Shown one piece after another: positions 1 through 9,450 of a stretch of DNA of 63,068 nt. The stretch is taken from assembly GCF_016905445.1 (NCBI RefSeq), contig NZ_JAFEXF010000017.1, positions 1 to 63,068 of the forward strand. The letters run 5' to 3'. Below the pieces are notes generated by a model, which saw only the letters and a list, made by a program, of their open reading frames with translations, was not told the origin of the DNA and did not search any database. The translations under genes were made by a program, and so were the position numbers. Origin of the DNA: Streptomyces sp. G44. Its GTDB lineage: Bacteria > Actinomycetota > Actinomycetes > Streptomycetales > Streptomycetaceae. Every line of letters begins with the position of its first letter. Positions within the stretch are counted from its first letter, which is position 1.

Positions 1-736
1 GGGCGTCGGCACGCGCGCGCGTGGCGGGCGCGCTGGCGGCGCGGGCGCGCAGCGCCTCCCTGGCGGCAAGCCCGTCGCGGCCCGCGAAGAGCGCCCGGGA
101 GAGGGCGAGGGCGGTGCGCCGCTCCTCCGGCGAGAGGTAGCGGTTGCGGCTGGAGAGGGCCAGGCCGTCGTCCTCGCGGACGGTGGGGACGCCGACGATC
201 TCCACGGGGAAGTCGAGGTCGCGGACCATGCGGCGGATCAGGGCGAGCTGCTGGGCGTCCTTCTGCCCGAACAGCGCCACGTCGGGACCGGTGAGGTGCA
301 GCAGCTTGGCGACGACGGTGAGCATGCCGTCGAAGTGCCCGGGGCGGGTGGCGCCTTCGAGGACCGTGCCCATGGGTCCCGCGCTGACGCGGACCTGGGG
401 CTCGCCGCCCGGGTAGACCTCGTCCACGGCGGGGGCGAACACGGCGTCCGCGCCCGCCTGCTCGGCGATCTTCACGTCGGCGTCGAGGGTGCGGGGATAG
501 CGGTCGAGGTCCTCGCCCGCCCCGAACTGGAGGGGGTTCACGAAGACCGTGACGACGACCTCGCCGTCGGGGCCCGCGGCGCGGCGGGCGGCGCGGATCA
601 GCGAGGCATGTCCGTCGTGCAGGGCGCCCATGGTCATGACGACGGCCCGGCGGCCGTCCCGCGCGCGGGCGCGCAGGGCCTCGGCGGTATGCAGGAGGGT
701 GACGGGGGTGCTGTGCGTGCCGTGCGTGCCGGTCAT
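1..736 (-). CDS. panC: Pantothenate synthetase, 3' end cut by window edge
   Basis: Joins pantoate and beta-alanine with ATP to make pantothenate, the last step before coenzyme A assembly; cytosolic. About 245 residues are present and the frame is still open at base 1, so the C-terminus is missing. Visible: the HIGH-type nucleotide motif MGALHDGH (residues 36-43), then FVNPLQFG with the following DLDRYPR block, LFGQKDAQQ, and a late LALSSRN block, all in the order expected of PanC. The ATG at 736 overlaps the TGA of the upstream DUF2520 gene (ATGA), so the two are translationally coupled. The function is secure; only the truncation is a limitation. Confidence 0.96.
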   Translation of the reverse strand, partial: MTGTHGTHSTPVTLLHTAEALRARARDGRRAVVMTMGALHDGHASLIRAARRAAGPDGEVVVTVFVNPLQFGAGEDLDRYPRTLDADVKIAEQAGADAVFAPAVDEVYPGGEPQVRVSAGPMGTVLEGATRPGHFDGMLTVVAKLLHLTGPDVALFGQKDAQQLALIRRMVRDLDFPVEIVGVPTVREDDGLALSSRNRYLSPEERRTALALSRALFAGRDGLAAREALRARAASAPATRARADA

Positions 737-1677
737 CGGGGGCCTCCTTCGGTGCCGCTTCCGCTGGTGCCGCCCGCACCGTTGGCCAGGACGCCGAGGA
801 GGTCCTCGGCGAGCTCCGGCTTGAGCAGGCCGTGGGCGAGGGCGCGGTCGGCGGTGGCGCGGGCCATCGCGAGGTAGCCGGCGACGGTCTGCGGGGCGTG
901 CTTGCGCAGCTCGGCGACGTGCGCGGCGACCGTGCCCGCGTCACCGCGCGCCACGGGGCCGGTGAGCGCCGCGTCGCCCGAGCGCAGGGCGTTGTCCAGG
1001 GCGGCGCCGAGCAGCGGGCCGAGCATCCGGTCGGGGGCCTCGACGCCCGCGTCGCGCAGCAGGTCCATGGACTCGGCGACCAGGGTGACCAGGTGGTTCG
1101 CGCCGAGGGCGAGCGCGGCGTGGTAGAGCGGGCGGTTCTCCTCGGCGATCCACTCGGGCTCGCCGCCCATCTCGATGACCAGGGCCTCGGCGGCCAGCCG
1201 CAGCTCCTCGGGGGCGGTCACGCCGAACGAGCACCCGGCCAGGCGCTGCACGTCCACGGGGGTGCCGGTGAACGTCATGGCGGGGTGCAGCGCCAGCGGC
1301 AGGGCACCGGCGCGCAGGGCGGGTTCGAGGACCTTGGTGCCGTACCGCCCGGAGGTGTGCACGAGGAGCTGGCCCGGGCGCACCGCGCCGGTCTCCGCGA
1401 GGCCTTCGACCAGGTCCGGCAGGGCGTCGTCGGGCACGGTCAGGAGCACCAGGTCGGCGCGTTCGAGGACCTCGGCCACGGGGACGAGGGGGACGTCGGG
1501 CAGCATGAGGGCGGCCCGGCGCACGGAGGTGTCGGACACCCCCGAGGCGGCCACCGGACGGTGCCCGGCGAGCTGGAGGGACGCGGCGAGCGCGGGGCCG
1601 ACGCGGCCCGCCCCCACGACTCCCACCGTGAGCCTCGCGGGGCGCTCCCGCGGGTCCGGCTGATGCGATGCGTTCAC
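733..1677 (-). CDS. Rossmann-like plus DUF2520 domain protein
   Basis: A 314-residue NAD(P)-binding-fold protein. The N-terminus carries a dinucleotide signature GVVGAGRVG (GxGxxG at residues 22-27), followed by a helical C-terminal half of DUF2520 type with the block [16 protein letters not shown]. This resembles ketopantoate reductase and other beta-hydroxyacid dehydrogenases, and the ATGA overlap with panC suggests a role in pantothenate supply; an alternative source of pantoate is an inference, not shown. I chose the GTG at 1677 because GGAAGG lies about ten bases upstream; the frame is open further upstream but the extra residues look non-coding. No catalytic mutation can be judged without an alignment. 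Confidence 0.88.
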   Translation of the reverse strand: MNASHQPDPRERPARLTVGVVGAGRVGPALAASLQLAGHRPVAASGVSDTSVRRAALMLPDVPLVPVAEVLERADLVLLTVPDDALPDLVEGLAETGAVRPGQLLVHTSGRYGTKVLEPALRAGALPLALHPAMTFTGTPVDVQRLAGCSFGVTAPEELRLAAEALVIEMGGEPEWIAEENRPLYHAALALGANHLVTLVAESMDLLRDAGVEAPDRMLGPLLGAALDNALRSGDAALTGPVARGDAGTVAAHVAELRKHAPQTVAGYLAMARATADRALAHGLLKPELAEDLLGVLANGAGGTSGSGTEGGPR

Positions 1678-1823
1678 GCGATGACGCCTTCCGTTCCAGT
1701 CCGCTCGGGGTACCGGACGATTTCTCGTCATGCTAACGCGATTGCCCCGCGCCGCGTCTTTCGCTGTCCACAGGCCGGGGCAATTCATATGACCGGCGGC
1801 GGCGGCCGGGTCATGCTCGGGGG

Positions 1824-3005
1824 ATGACGGCGAACGACATGGAACAGACACCGCCCGACGACCACCCGGCGGACCGGGAGCCAGGCAGCCGGGCGAGGCG
1901 CGTGGCGGCGGCCCGCGGTGCCGCCCGGACCCTGCACCGCTCCCCTCTCCACATCCCCCTCACCGACCGCTTCTCGGCGCTGGCGGCGGCCGCTGACGAG
2001 GTGGTCGGTGCGGACGACGCCACGGACGTCTACGGCGACGGCGTCGTCGCCGCGCTGGAGGAGGAGGTCGCGCGTCTGCTCGGCAAGGAGGCGGCCGTCT
2101 TCTTCCCGACCGGCACGATGGCCCAGCAGGTGGCCCTGCGCTGCTGGGCGGGCCGCACCGGGAACGCGACCGTGGCGCTGCACCCCAGGGCTCACCCGGA
2201 AGTCCACGAGGGCGGCGCCCTCTCCGCGGTCAGCGGACTGCGCACCGTGCACCCCACGGACGAGCCGCGCCTGCCCACGGCCGACGAGGTGCGGGACTTT
2301 CCGGAGCCCTTCGGGACACTGATGCTCGAACTGCCGCTCCGGGACGCGGGTTTCGTGCTGCCGACGTGGGAGGAGCTCGAAGCCGTCGTGGAGGCGGCGC
2401 GGGAACGGGACGCGGTCGTGCATGTCGACGGTGCCCGCCTGTGGGAGTGCACGCCGCACTTCGGCCGTCCCCTCACGGAGATCGCGGGCCTGGCGGACAC
2501 CGTGTACGTGTCGTTCTACAAGTCCCTCGAAGGGCTGAGCGGCGCCGCGCTGGCCGGGCCCGGCACGCTCGTCGAGGAGGCGCGGGTGTGGCGCCACCGG
2601 TACGGAGGGCAGCTGTTCCAGCAGTTCCCCGCCGCTGTCTCCGCCCTGCTGGGCCTGAAGCGCGTCCTGCCGCGGCTGCCCGAGTACGTCGCCCACGCGC
2701 GCGTGGTCGCCGAGGCGCTGCGCGAAGGGTTCACGGCCGCCGGGGTGCCCTGGTCCCGCGTACACCCGGAGCGGCCGCACACGCACCAGTTCCAGGTATG
2801 GCTGCCGTACGCGCCCGACGTGCTGGACGAGGCCTCGCTCGGGCAGGCCGAGGAGACGAGGACCCTGCTGTTCGGCCGCTGGTTCGCGGACGGGCCGCCC
2901 GGCCTCTCGGTCACGGAGATCACCGTGACCGAGGAGGGGCTCGGCTGGACGGCCGACGACGTCAAGGAAGCGGTCGCGGAGTTCGTGCGACGGATCCCCC
3001 GCTGA
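1824..3005 (+). CDS. Threonine aldolase-like PLP enzyme (beta-eliminating lyase family)
   Basis: A 393-residue fold-type I PLP enzyme. The family cleaves L-threonine or allo-threonine to glycine and acetaldehyde, or related beta-hydroxy amino acids. Seen in order: YGDGVVAALEEEVARLLGKEAAVFFPTG split around the cofactor-phosphate region, HVDGARLWE (the Asp that pairs with the PLP pyridine), and FYKSLEGLSGA with the likely Schiff-base Lys233. An N-terminal stretch of about 35 residues is Arg/Ala-rich and probably disordered. It is divergent from the DUF2520/panC unit, and its last 44 bases overlap the 3' end of the small minus-strand gene. True substrate is unknown. Confidence 0.85.
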   Translation: MTANDMEQTPPDDHPADREPGSRARRVAAARGAARTLHRSPLHIPLTDRFSALAAAADEVVGADDATDVYGDGVVAALEEEVARLLGKEAAVFFPTGTMAQQVALRCWAGRTGNATVALHPRAHPEVHEGGALSAVSGLRTVHPTDEPRLPTADEVRDFPEPFGTLMLELPLRDAGFVLPTWEELEAVVEAARERDAVVHVDGARLWECTPHFGRPLTEIAGLADTVYVSFYKSLEGLSGAALAGPGTLVEEARVWRHRYGGQLFQQFPAAVSALLGLKRVLPRLPEYVAHARVVAEALREGFTAAGVPWSRVHPERPHTHQFQVWLPYAPDVLDEASLGQAEETRTLLFGRWFADGPPGLSVTEITVTEEGLGWTADDVKEAVAEFVRRIPR

Positions 3006-3207
3006 GGCGTCCGCCGCGGGCGAGCCGGGCCAGCGCGGCGCGGAGTCCGCCGTGGGCGGGGCGTTCGTCGACGACGGCACGGAAGCGGCCGTACTCGCGC
3101 ACCTCACGGACGGCCTGCCAGTCGTTCAGGCCGGGGGCGGGTGGCGTCGGCGCGCTGTGCTGGGCGGCGCGGTAGGAGTCGAGCAGGTACTGCTGGGTGA
3201 CGCTCAT
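2962..3207 (-). CDS. Small hypothetical protein, 81 aa
   Basis: Begins MSVTQQYLLDSYRAAQ and continues with a Pro-rich turn, then NDWQAVREVREY. GAGAGGTGAG sits at ideal spacing before the ATG at 3207, and I recall similar small proteins in other Streptomyces, so this is likely real. It has no signal peptide, membrane segment or cysteines. The C-terminal third is Arg/Gly-rich and overlaps tail-to-tail with the aldolase gene, so the last 15 residues may be poorly conserved. Function unknown; the divergent ArsR-type regulator at 3424 could control it. Confidence 0.6.
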   Translation of the reverse strand: MSVTQQYLLDSYRAAQHSAPTPPAPGLNDWQAVREVREYGRFRAVVDERPAHGGLRAALARLARGGRLSGGSVARTPRPLP

Positions 3208-3358
3208 GGCATCTCACCTCTCGTGACAAATGACGTTTATCGGGCATCGCACGGCCGGGAGATCCCCCGGTGCCGTGCGACAGCTGAAGGGAGGGACCCG
3301 GAGACCTCGGCGGCTCCGGCGATGACCACAGATTGCTCCCGCCGGCCCGTCCCCGTCG

Positions 3359-3387
3359 CGTCGATTGACGGCGCTCGTCAATCGACG
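3359..3387. promoter_or_regulatory. 12-bp-arm palindrome, candidate ArsR-family operator
   Basis: Perfect inverted repeat with arms CGTCGATTGACG and CGTCAATCGACG separated by GCGCT. It ends 36 bases before the ATG of the ArsR-type regulator at 3424 and lies about 150 bases upstream of the divergent small gene at 3207. Size, symmetry and AT-rich half-site centres fit the operators of ArsR/SmtB repressors, which are usually autoregulatory. Binding by this protein is inferred. Confidence 0.6.
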
Positions 3388-3423
3388 GCCGCGCTGTCAG
3401 TGGCGCGGTGCACCATGGGGGTC

Positions 3424-4530
3424 ATGAGCGTGAGCATCGACATCAGCGGCCTGTCACGGGAGCGGATCCACGTCGTGCCCTCGCCCCTGGCCGAGCTGGG
3501 CATGGCGCTGCACGCGCTGTCGGAGCCGGGCCACCACCCGGGGCTCCAGGGCTGGGTGACGGCCGTCTCGGCACGCCTGGAGCCGTGCCTGGCGGACCGC
3601 CTGTGCGAGGCCGACTTCCTGTGGCGCTCGACGTTCTCGGACGTGTTCGCGCCGTTCGCCGGCATCCCGGGGCTGAGCGCGCTCCCGGCGGACACGCTCG
3701 CCGAGGAGCTCGATCAGCTGGACAAGCTGACGGACGAGCAGTTCGTGGACGCCGCCCTCGAGTTCACCTGCCAGTCGACGTACTCGGACCCCGACCGCAA
3801 TCTCCTGGCCGACCCCGCGGTGCAGCAGCGCGCGCTGGACCTGGCCGCCGCGCGCGGCCCCCACCAGGTGCGGTTCACCAAGCGTCTGCTGGACGACCCG
3901 CCGGCCGTCCGCGCCTGGCTCCGGGGGCTCCTGGAGGACTGCGACGAGGCGTTCTTCGCCGACACCTGGACGCGGCTGAGCCACCAACTGGCGGCGGACG
4001 CCCGGCACAAGACGGAGCTCCTGCGGCGCAAGGGCCTCGCGGAGGCCCTGAAGGCGATCTCCGGGGTGGTCTCCCTCGACGAGGAGGCCCAGCTCATCAC
4101 CGTCGACAAGATCAGCGAGGGCAGGACGACCACGGGTTCGGGCGGCCTGGTGCTCGTGCCGACGAGTCTGGGCTGGCCGCACCTCATGGTGCTGCACCGC
4201 AAGGGCTGGCAGGCCTCGATCACCTACCCGATCAGCACCACCGGCCTCACCGCCCCGCCGACCGTGGAGCAGCTCACCCGCCGCATGTCGGCGCTCGCCC
4301 ACCCGGTGCGGATGCGGCTCTGCCGGCACCTCGCGCGCGGGTCGTACACCACCGGCGAGCTGGCCGACGCGCACGGCATGACCGCCCCGGAGATATCCCG
4401 GCACCTGACCGTCCTGAAGAAGGCGGGCCTGGTCACCACACGCCGCCGCGGCCGCTATGTGCAGCATCAGCTGGACATCAGCGTGGTGTCCCGCCTCGGC
4501 AGCGACTTCATCGAAGGCGTGCTGCGTTAG
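3424..4530 (+). CDS. ArsR-type transcriptional regulator with long N-terminal domain
   Basis: 368 residues. The C-terminal ~85 residues are a winged helix of ArsR type: RRMSALAHPVRMRLCRHL, then TTGELADAHGMTAPEISRHLTVLKKAGLV and a basic wing. The first ~270 residues are the DUF5937-like domain often fused to this wing in actinomycetes, with no cysteine cluster of the metal-sensing kind, so the signal is probably not a metal. A nearly perfect palindrome sits 36 bases upstream, consistent with autoregulation. ATG at 3424 is preferred; an in-frame ATG at 3415 is possible. It converges on the response regulator at 4607. Confidence 0.85.
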   Translation: MSVSIDISGLSRERIHVVPSPLAELGMALHALSEPGHHPGLQGWVTAVSARLEPCLADRLCEADFLWRSTFSDVFAPFAGIPGLSALPADTLAEELDQLDKLTDEQFVDAALEFTCQSTYSDPDRNLLADPAVQQRALDLAAARGPHQVRFTKRLLDDPPAVRAWLRGLLEDCDEAFFADTWTRLSHQLAADARHKTELLRRKGLAEALKAISGVVSLDEEAQLITVDKISEGRTTTGSGGLVLVPTSLGWPHLMVLHRKGWQASITYPISTTGLTAPPTVEQLTRRMSALAHPVRMRLCRHLARGSYTTGELADAHGMTAPEISRHLTVLKKAGLVTTRRRGRYVQHQLDISVVSRLGSDFIEGVLR

Positions 4531-4606
4531 CCACCGCGCGCTGGGCAGGCAGCCGTCGCGGTGCCAGGAGGCGCGCCCCCGCGACGCCAGGAGGCGCCCC
4601 GCGAGG

Positions 4607-5281
4607 CTAGGAAGCGCCCCCGGCCCGCACGAGGCCCGTCTCGTACGCGAGAACGACGACCTGCACCCGGTCCCGCAGGTTCAGCTTGGTCAGGATGCGG
4701 CCGACATGGGTCTTCACGGTGGCTTCCGAGAGCACGAGCCGGGCCGCGATCTCGCCGTTGGAAAGGCCCTGCGCGACGAGCACCATCACCTCGCGCTCCC
4801 GGCTCGTGAGGCGCTCCAGCTCCTGGTGCTGCGGCTGTCCGCCCGCGTTCGGCAGCATCGGCGCGAAGCGGTCGAGCAGGCGCCGCGTGGTGGACGGCGC
4901 GACCACCGCGTCACCGCTGTGCACGGCGCGGATCGCGGCGAGCAGCTCTCCCGGGGGCACGTCCTTGAGCATGAAGCCGGAGGCGCCCGCCTTCAGCCCC
5001 GAGAAGGCGTACTCGTCGAGGTCGAAGGTGGTCAGGATCAGCACCTTGGGCGGGTTCGCGTCCTGGCAGACGCGCCGGGTCGTCTCGACGCCGTCCAGTT
5101 TCGGCATGCGTACGTCCATCAGCACGACGTCGACCTTGGTCGAACGCAGCACCTCAAGGGCCTCGACGCCGTCCCCCGCCTCCGCGACGACCTCCATGTC
5201 CGGCTGCGCGGCGAGGACCATCCGGAAGCCGGTGCGCAGCAGCGCCTGGTCGTCGACGAGCATCACGCGGATCGACATCAT
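4607..5281 (-). CDS. Response regulator, NarL/FixJ type
   Basis: 224 residues: receiver domain (1-125) with acidic pair D10/D11, phospho-acceptor Asp56 in VLMDVRMP and the conserved Lys in MLKDV, then a LuxR-type HTH (about 152-215) with LTSREREVMVLVAQG and ATVKTHVGRIL. It is expected to bind DNA on phosphorylation by the histidine kinase encoded just upstream (5385-6587), 103 bases away in the same direction. Target genes are not apparent from the sequence. Two in-frame ATGs (5281 and 5278) are equally possible. Confidence 0.93.
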   Translation of the reverse strand: MMSIRVMLVDDQALLRTGFRMVLAAQPDMEVVAEAGDGVEALEVLRSTKVDVVLMDVRMPKLDGVETTRRVCQDANPPKVLILTTFDLDEYAFSGLKAGASGFMLKDVPPGELLAAIRAVHSGDAVVAPSTTRRLLDRFAPMLPNAGGQPQHQELERLTSREREVMVLVAQGLSNGEIAARLVLSEATVKTHVGRILTKLNLRDRVQVVVLAYETGLVRAGGAS

Positions 5282-5384
5282 GGTGTCCCTTCAGGGGTCA
5301 ATGCGAGGGTCAAGGCGGGGGCACTGCGGGGGCGAAGCGGGGTGCGCCGCCGGTGACAGGTGTCATCGGTGGACATGATCGGGT

Positions 5385-6587
5385 TCAGTGTGCCGGTTTG
5401 AGGGGCAGCAGCGCGCTGATCCGGAAGCCGCCGCCGGGGCGCGGCCCCGCGTCGAGCGTGCCGCCGACCATGCCGACGCGCTCGCGCATGCCGATCAGGC
5501 CGTGCCCCCTGCCGTCGGCGCCGCCGTCCTCGTACAGCTCGTGCGGGGCGCCCTTGCCGTCGTCCTCGACGAGCAGCCCGAGGCCGTCGTCGAAGTAGAC
5601 CAGGCGCACGCTCGCCCCGGCGTTCTCACCGCCGTGCTTGCGGGTGTTCGTGAGCGCCTCCTGCACGATGCGGTACGCGGTGAGCTCCACGCCGCTGGGC
5701 AGCGGGCGCGGGGTGCCCTCCACCTTGAAGTCGACGGGCAGACCGGCCGTGCGCACCTGTTCGATGAGCTCGTCGAGCTGCTCGACATCGGGCTGGGGAA
5801 CGTACTCGGACCCCTCCTCGGGCTCCCCCGTGCGCAGCACGCCGAGCAGGCGGCGCATCTCGGCGAGCGCCTGGCGGCCGGTCCCCGAGATGGTCTCCAG
5901 GGCCTTCTTGGCCTGGTCGGGCGCGGTGTCCAGGACGTAGGCGGCGCCGTCGGCCTGCACCACCATCACCGAGACGTTGTGCGCGACGACGTCGTGCAGC
6001 TCGCGCGCGATGCGGGCCCGCTCGGCCGCCACCGCGACCTTCGACTGCGCCTCGCGCTCCCTCTCCAGCCGGTCGGCGCGCTCCTCCAGCTGCGCCAGGT
6101 AGGCGCGGCGGGTGCGGATGGAGTCGCCGAGGACCCAGGCGAGCGCGAAGGGGACGATCTGGAAGACCGTGAACAGGATCATGCCGACGACCGAGAGGTT
6201 CGCCTCGGGCCAGCGCATCATCGAAAGCGGCGCCGCGCACAAGCCGCCCACCAGTGCGAACCGCGAGGCCCACAGCGCCCCGTCGGCCGCCGCGGTGTAG
6301 ATGATCACAAGCATGGCGAAGTTCGCGGGCATCGTCTCCACGTCGAAGACGAGCTGGAAGACGCCGATGACGGCGACGAGGACCAGCATGTGCTCGGGCA
6401 CCCGTCGGCGCAGCGCGACCGCCAGGCACAGGCCGAGGACCGCCGGGACCGCCAGGAAGGCCGGCCCGTGTCCGTTCACGTCGGACATCGACACCAGACC
6501 CAGCCCGGAGATCCCGAGCAGGACGAGGGCCCAGAAGCCGTCGACCCCTGTCGGGTGTCTGCGGAGGAAGTCATAGAGGCGCTGCAC
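5385..6587 (-). CDS. Sensor histidine kinase, HisKA_3 type
   Basis: 400 residues. The N-terminal 155 residues contain about five hydrophobic segments with very short loops, so sensing is probably within the membrane. A coiled linker (160-190) leads to the phospho-acceptor His198 in ARELHDVVAHNVSVM, followed by a HATPase_c domain with the N box (EALTNTRKHG) and G boxes (VEDDGKGA, GRGHGLIGMRERV). This architecture pairs with NarL-type regulators such as the one directly downstream. Its signal cannot be deduced. Confidence 0.92.
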   Translation of the reverse strand: MQRLYDFLRRHPTGVDGFWALVLLGISGLGLVSMSDVNGHGPAFLAVPAVLGLCLAVALRRRVPEHMLVLVAVIGVFQLVFDVETMPANFAMLVIIYTAAADGALWASRFALVGGLCAAPLSMMRWPEANLSVVGMILFTVFQIVPFALAWVLGDSIRTRRAYLAQLEERADRLEREREAQSKVAVAAERARIARELHDVVAHNVSVMVVQADGAAYVLDTAPDQAKKALETISGTGRQALAEMRRLLGVLRTGEPEEGSEYVPQPDVEQLDELIEQVRTAGLPVDFKVEGTPRPLPSGVELTAYRIVQEALTNTRKHGGENAGASVRLVYFDDGLGLLVEDDGKGAPHELYEDGGADGRGHGLIGMRERVGMVGGTLDAGPRPGGGFRISALLPLKPAH

Positions 6588-6693
6588 GTAACCCAGCGTA
6601 GGCAGCCCGGTGGCACCCGGGGGTCAACCGGAGGTGCGATCCGCGTCGATCGCTTGTACTCCCCAAGGTGGAGGCCCGCTTAGCCTGCGGTCT

Positions 6694-7728
6694 GTGACGA
6701 ACGACGACAACGGTGGCGGGACGGGCGGCCCGCGCGGCTGGCGCGAGGCCACGGAGGCCGCTCTGTACGGCCCGGACGGCTTCTACCGCCGCCCTGAGGG
6801 GCCCGCCGGGCACTTCCGCACCTCCGTGCACGCCTCGCCCCTGTACGCCGCCGCGGTGGCCCGCCTGCTGTGCCGGGTGGACGAGGCGCTCGACCACCCG
6901 GAAGAGGTGGCCTTCGTGGACATGGGCGCGGGCCGCGGCGAGCTGACGACGGCCGTTCTGGCCGCCCTGCCCGCCGGTGTCGCGGCACGCGCGCGTGCGT
7001 ACGCGGTCGAGCGCGCGGCGCGTCCCGCCGGCCTCGACCCCCGCGTCACGTGGCTGCCCGCGCCGCCCGCCGGCGTGACGGGCCTGCTCTTCGCCAACGA
7101 GTGGCTGGACAACGTTCCCGTGGACGTCGCCGAGGCGGACGCCGACGGAACAGCGCGCCGTGTCCTCGTACGCGACGATGGCACCGAAGCGCTGGGCGGC
7201 CCCGTCGAGGGCCCGGACGCCGCGTGGCTGGCGCGCTGGTGGCCGCTGGACGCCGGGCCCGGAGTGCGCGCGGAGATCGGCCGCCCCAGGGACGAGGCGT
7301 GGGCGGCGGCCGTGGCCTCCCTGGAGCGCGGCCTCGCGGTCGCCGTCGACTACGCGCACGACCGGCAGACCCGCCCGCCGTTCGGGACGCTCACGGGCTT
7401 CAGGGCGGGCCGGGAGACGGCGCCCGTGCCGGACGGCAGCTGTGACATCACCGCGCACGTGGCGCTGGACGCCTGCGCGGGTGAGGGCGCCGCGCTGCTG
7501 ACCCAGCGGAGGGCGCTCGGCGCGCTCGGGGTGAGCGGTGGCCGTCCCCCGCTGTCCCTGGCCTCCGAGGACCCGGCGGCGTACGTACGCGCCCTCACGC
7601 GCGCGGGAGAGGCCGCGGAGCTGACCGCGCCCGGCGGTCTCGGGGACTTCCGGTGGCTGCTCCAGCCCGTCGGCATCCCCGCGAGCACCGCACTACTTGT
7701 CGATGTCGCCGACCACGAAGAAGAGTGA
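6694..7728 (+). CDS. MidA/NDUFAF7-type SAM-dependent methyltransferase
   Basis: 344 residues. After an N-terminal substrate-side segment ([19 protein letters not shown]), the SAM-binding loop [16 protein letters not shown] appears, then [15 protein letters not shown], the block that in MidA/NDUFAF7 proteins reads ANEFFDALPV. In mitochondria NDUFAF7 dimethylates an arginine of complex I subunit NDUFS2, the NuoD homologue. Strikingly, this gene converges on and overlaps by 36 bases a nuoD paralogue (7693-8856), whose equivalent arginine is present (Arg82). Role as NuoD methyltransferase is therefore a good inference. The GTG at 6694 is chosen because the family homology starts just after it; residues upstream look non-coding. 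Confidence 0.82.
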   Translation: MTNDDNGGGTGGPRGWREATEAALYGPDGFYRRPEGPAGHFRTSVHASPLYAAAVARLLCRVDEALDHPEEVAFVDMGAGRGELTTAVLAALPAGVAARARAYAVERAARPAGLDPRVTWLPAPPAGVTGLLFANEWLDNVPVDVAEADADGTARRVLVRDDGTEALGGPVEGPDAAWLARWWPLDAGPGVRAEIGRPRDEAWAAAVASLERGLAVAVDYAHDRQTRPPFGTLTGFRAGRETAPVPDGSCDITAHVALDACAGEGAALLTQRRALGALGVSGGRPPLSLASEDPAAYVRALTRAGEAAELTAPGGLGDFRWLLQPVGIPASTALLVDVADHEEE

Positions 7729-8856
7729 CCCGAGGATCGCCACCATGTCCGCGACCAGCTGCCCCGGAAGCAGTTCGGTCAGTGCCTGGATGTTGTTGTA
7801 CGAGGCCGAGCGCAGCTTCAGGCGGTACGGGGTCTTCTCGCCCTTGGAGACCAGGTAGTAGCCGTTGATCCCGAGCGGGTTCTCGGTCCACGCGTACGTG
7901 TGGCCCTCGGGGGCCTTGAGGACCTTCGGGAGGCGCTGGTTGATCGGCCCCTGCGGGAGTTCCGCGATCCGGTCCAGGCAGGCGTCGGCGAGGTCCAGGG
8001 CGTTGTGCGTCTGCTCCAGGAGGCACTCGAAGCGGGCCAGGCAGTCGCCCTCCTGGCGCGTGACGACCTTCAGGGTGTCCTGGAGTTCGGCGTACGCGAG
8101 GTAGGGCTCGTCGCGGCGCAGGTCGAAGTCGACCCCGGAGGCGCGGGCGATGGGCCCGCTCACCCCGTAGGCGTGCGCCGCCTCGGGGGTGAGGACGCCG
8201 ACGCCGCGCGTGCGCCCCCGGAAGATCTCGTTGCCGAGCACCAGACGGTCGTACACGTCCATGCGCGAGCGCACCGACGCGACGGCCTCCCGCGCGCGGG
8301 AGGTCCACCCGGCGGGCAGGTCCTCCTTGAGGCCGCCCACGCGGTTGAACATGTAGTGCATGCGGCCGCCGGAGATCTCCTCCATCACGTTCTGGAGCTC
8401 CTCGCGCTCGCGGAACGCGTGGAACACCGGGGTGATCCCGCCCAGTTCGAGGGGGTACGACCCGAGGAACATCAGGTGGTTGAGCACGCGGTTCAGCTCC
8501 GCCAGCAGCGTGCGCGTCCACACCGCGCGCTCGGGGACCTCCATGCCGAGCATCCGCTCGACGGCCAGCACCACGCCCAGCTCGTTCGAGAACGCCGACA
8601 GCCAGTCGTGGCGGTTGGCCAGCATCACGATCTGCCGGTAGTCCCGCGCCTCGAAGAGCTTCTCCGCGCCGCGGTGCATGTAGCCGATGACCGGCTCCGC
8701 GTGCTGGATGCGCTCGCCGTCCAGGACGAGGCGCAGGCGGAGCACACCGTGCGTGGACGGGTGCTGGGGGCCGATGTTGAGCACCATGTCGGTGCTCTCG
8801 GCCGCGCCGCCGATGCCGAGCGTGGTCTGCGTGGTGGTCTCCGTCGTGGGACTCAT
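7693..8856 (-). CDS. nuoD: NADH-quinone oxidoreductase subunit D paralogue, stand-alone
   Basis: 387 residues, complete NuoD/49-kDa fold: [14 protein letters not shown] near the N-terminus, the [14 protein letters not shown] region, [33 protein letters not shown], and the C-terminus [10 protein letters not shown]. NuoD lines the quinone cavity beside cluster N2. His36 (quinone-site His38 in Thermus Nqo4) is kept, but the residue aligning without gaps to the quinone-binding Tyr87 is Trp85 (NRHDWLSAF). No other nuo gene lies nearby. Start ATG at 8856 matches the family N-terminus; the upstream open frame is not homologous. The partner at 6694 is a predicted NuoD methyltransferase. A catalytic role is uncertain. 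Confidence 0.9.
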   Translation of the reverse strand: MSPTTETTTQTTLGIGGAAESTDMVLNIGPQHPSTHGVLRLRLVLDGERIQHAEPVIGYMHRGAEKLFEARDYRQIVMLANRHDWLSAFSNELGVVLAVERMLGMEVPERAVWTRTLLAELNRVLNHLMFLGSYPLELGGITPVFHAFREREELQNVMEEISGGRMHYMFNRVGGLKEDLPAGWTSRAREAVASVRSRMDVYDRLVLGNEIFRGRTRGVGVLTPEAAHAYGVSGPIARASGVDFDLRRDEPYLAYAELQDTLKVVTRQEGDCLARFECLLEQTHNALDLADACLDRIAELPQGPINQRLPKVLKAPEGHTYAWTENPLGINGYYLVSKGEKTPYRLKLRSASYNNIQALTELLPGQLVADMVAILGSLFFVVGDIDK

Positions 8857-8940
8857 GGGCACAGTCTCTCGCACGCCCTGCCCGCGCGTACGCGACCGTC
8901 GGCCTGCGCGGCTGTCGGAGGGCGTACGTACGCTGGGGGC

Positions 8941-9450
8941 ATGGAAACGGGGACGGCAGGGAGCGCTGGACCGGCGGGGGCACGGGCCGAGCCGGTGTGG
9001 ACGGGCCTGCCACGGGGTCTGCTGAGGATGCGGCGGCTGCTGCTGGTGGCCTGGCTGGTGCCGCTCGCGGCGGCCACCGGCGTACTGCTCGGCCTCTTCG
9101 CGGGCCCGGCGTGGACGGCCTTCGCGCTGCTCCCGCTGGCCGTCCTGGCGTGGGGCTGGCCGATGCTGGGGCGCAACTGGCGCTCGTGGCGGTACGCCGA
9201 GCGTGACGACGACCTGCTCATCAGCCGCGGCGTGCTGTGGCGCGAGGAGACCGTCGTGCCGTACGGCCGCATGCAGCTCGTCGAGGTGACGTCGGGGCCC
9301 GTGGAGCGCCACTTCGGCCTGGCGAGCGTGCAACTGCGCACCGCTGCCGCCGCCACCGACGCGCGCATCCCGGGGCTGCTCCCCGAGGAGGCCGAACGGC
9401 TGCGCGACCGCCTGACGGAGCTCGGCGAGGCCAGATCGGCGGGGCTGTGA
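8941..9450 (+). CDS. Bacterial PH-domain (YdbS-like) membrane protein
   Basis: 169 residues. Two adjacent hydrophobic segments (about 30-75) precede a bPH_2 domain with the typical sequence [46 protein letters not shown] (quoted here only as family landmarks [11 protein letters not shown] and [10 protein letters not shown]). The stop overlaps the GTG of the next PH protein (GTGA), so the two are an operon and probably a complex. The family is widespread and membrane-bound; in Bacillus, YdbS/YdbT affect resistance to amylocyclicin. Function here unknown. Confidence 0.82.
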   Translation: METGTAGSAGPAGARAEPVWTGLPRGLLRMRRLLLVAWLVPLAAATGVLLGLFAGPAWTAFALLPLAVLAWGWPMLGRNWRSWRYAERDDDLLISRGVLWREETVVPYGRMQLVEVTSGPVERHFGLASVQLRTAAAATDARIPGLLPEEAERLRDRLTELGEARSAGL

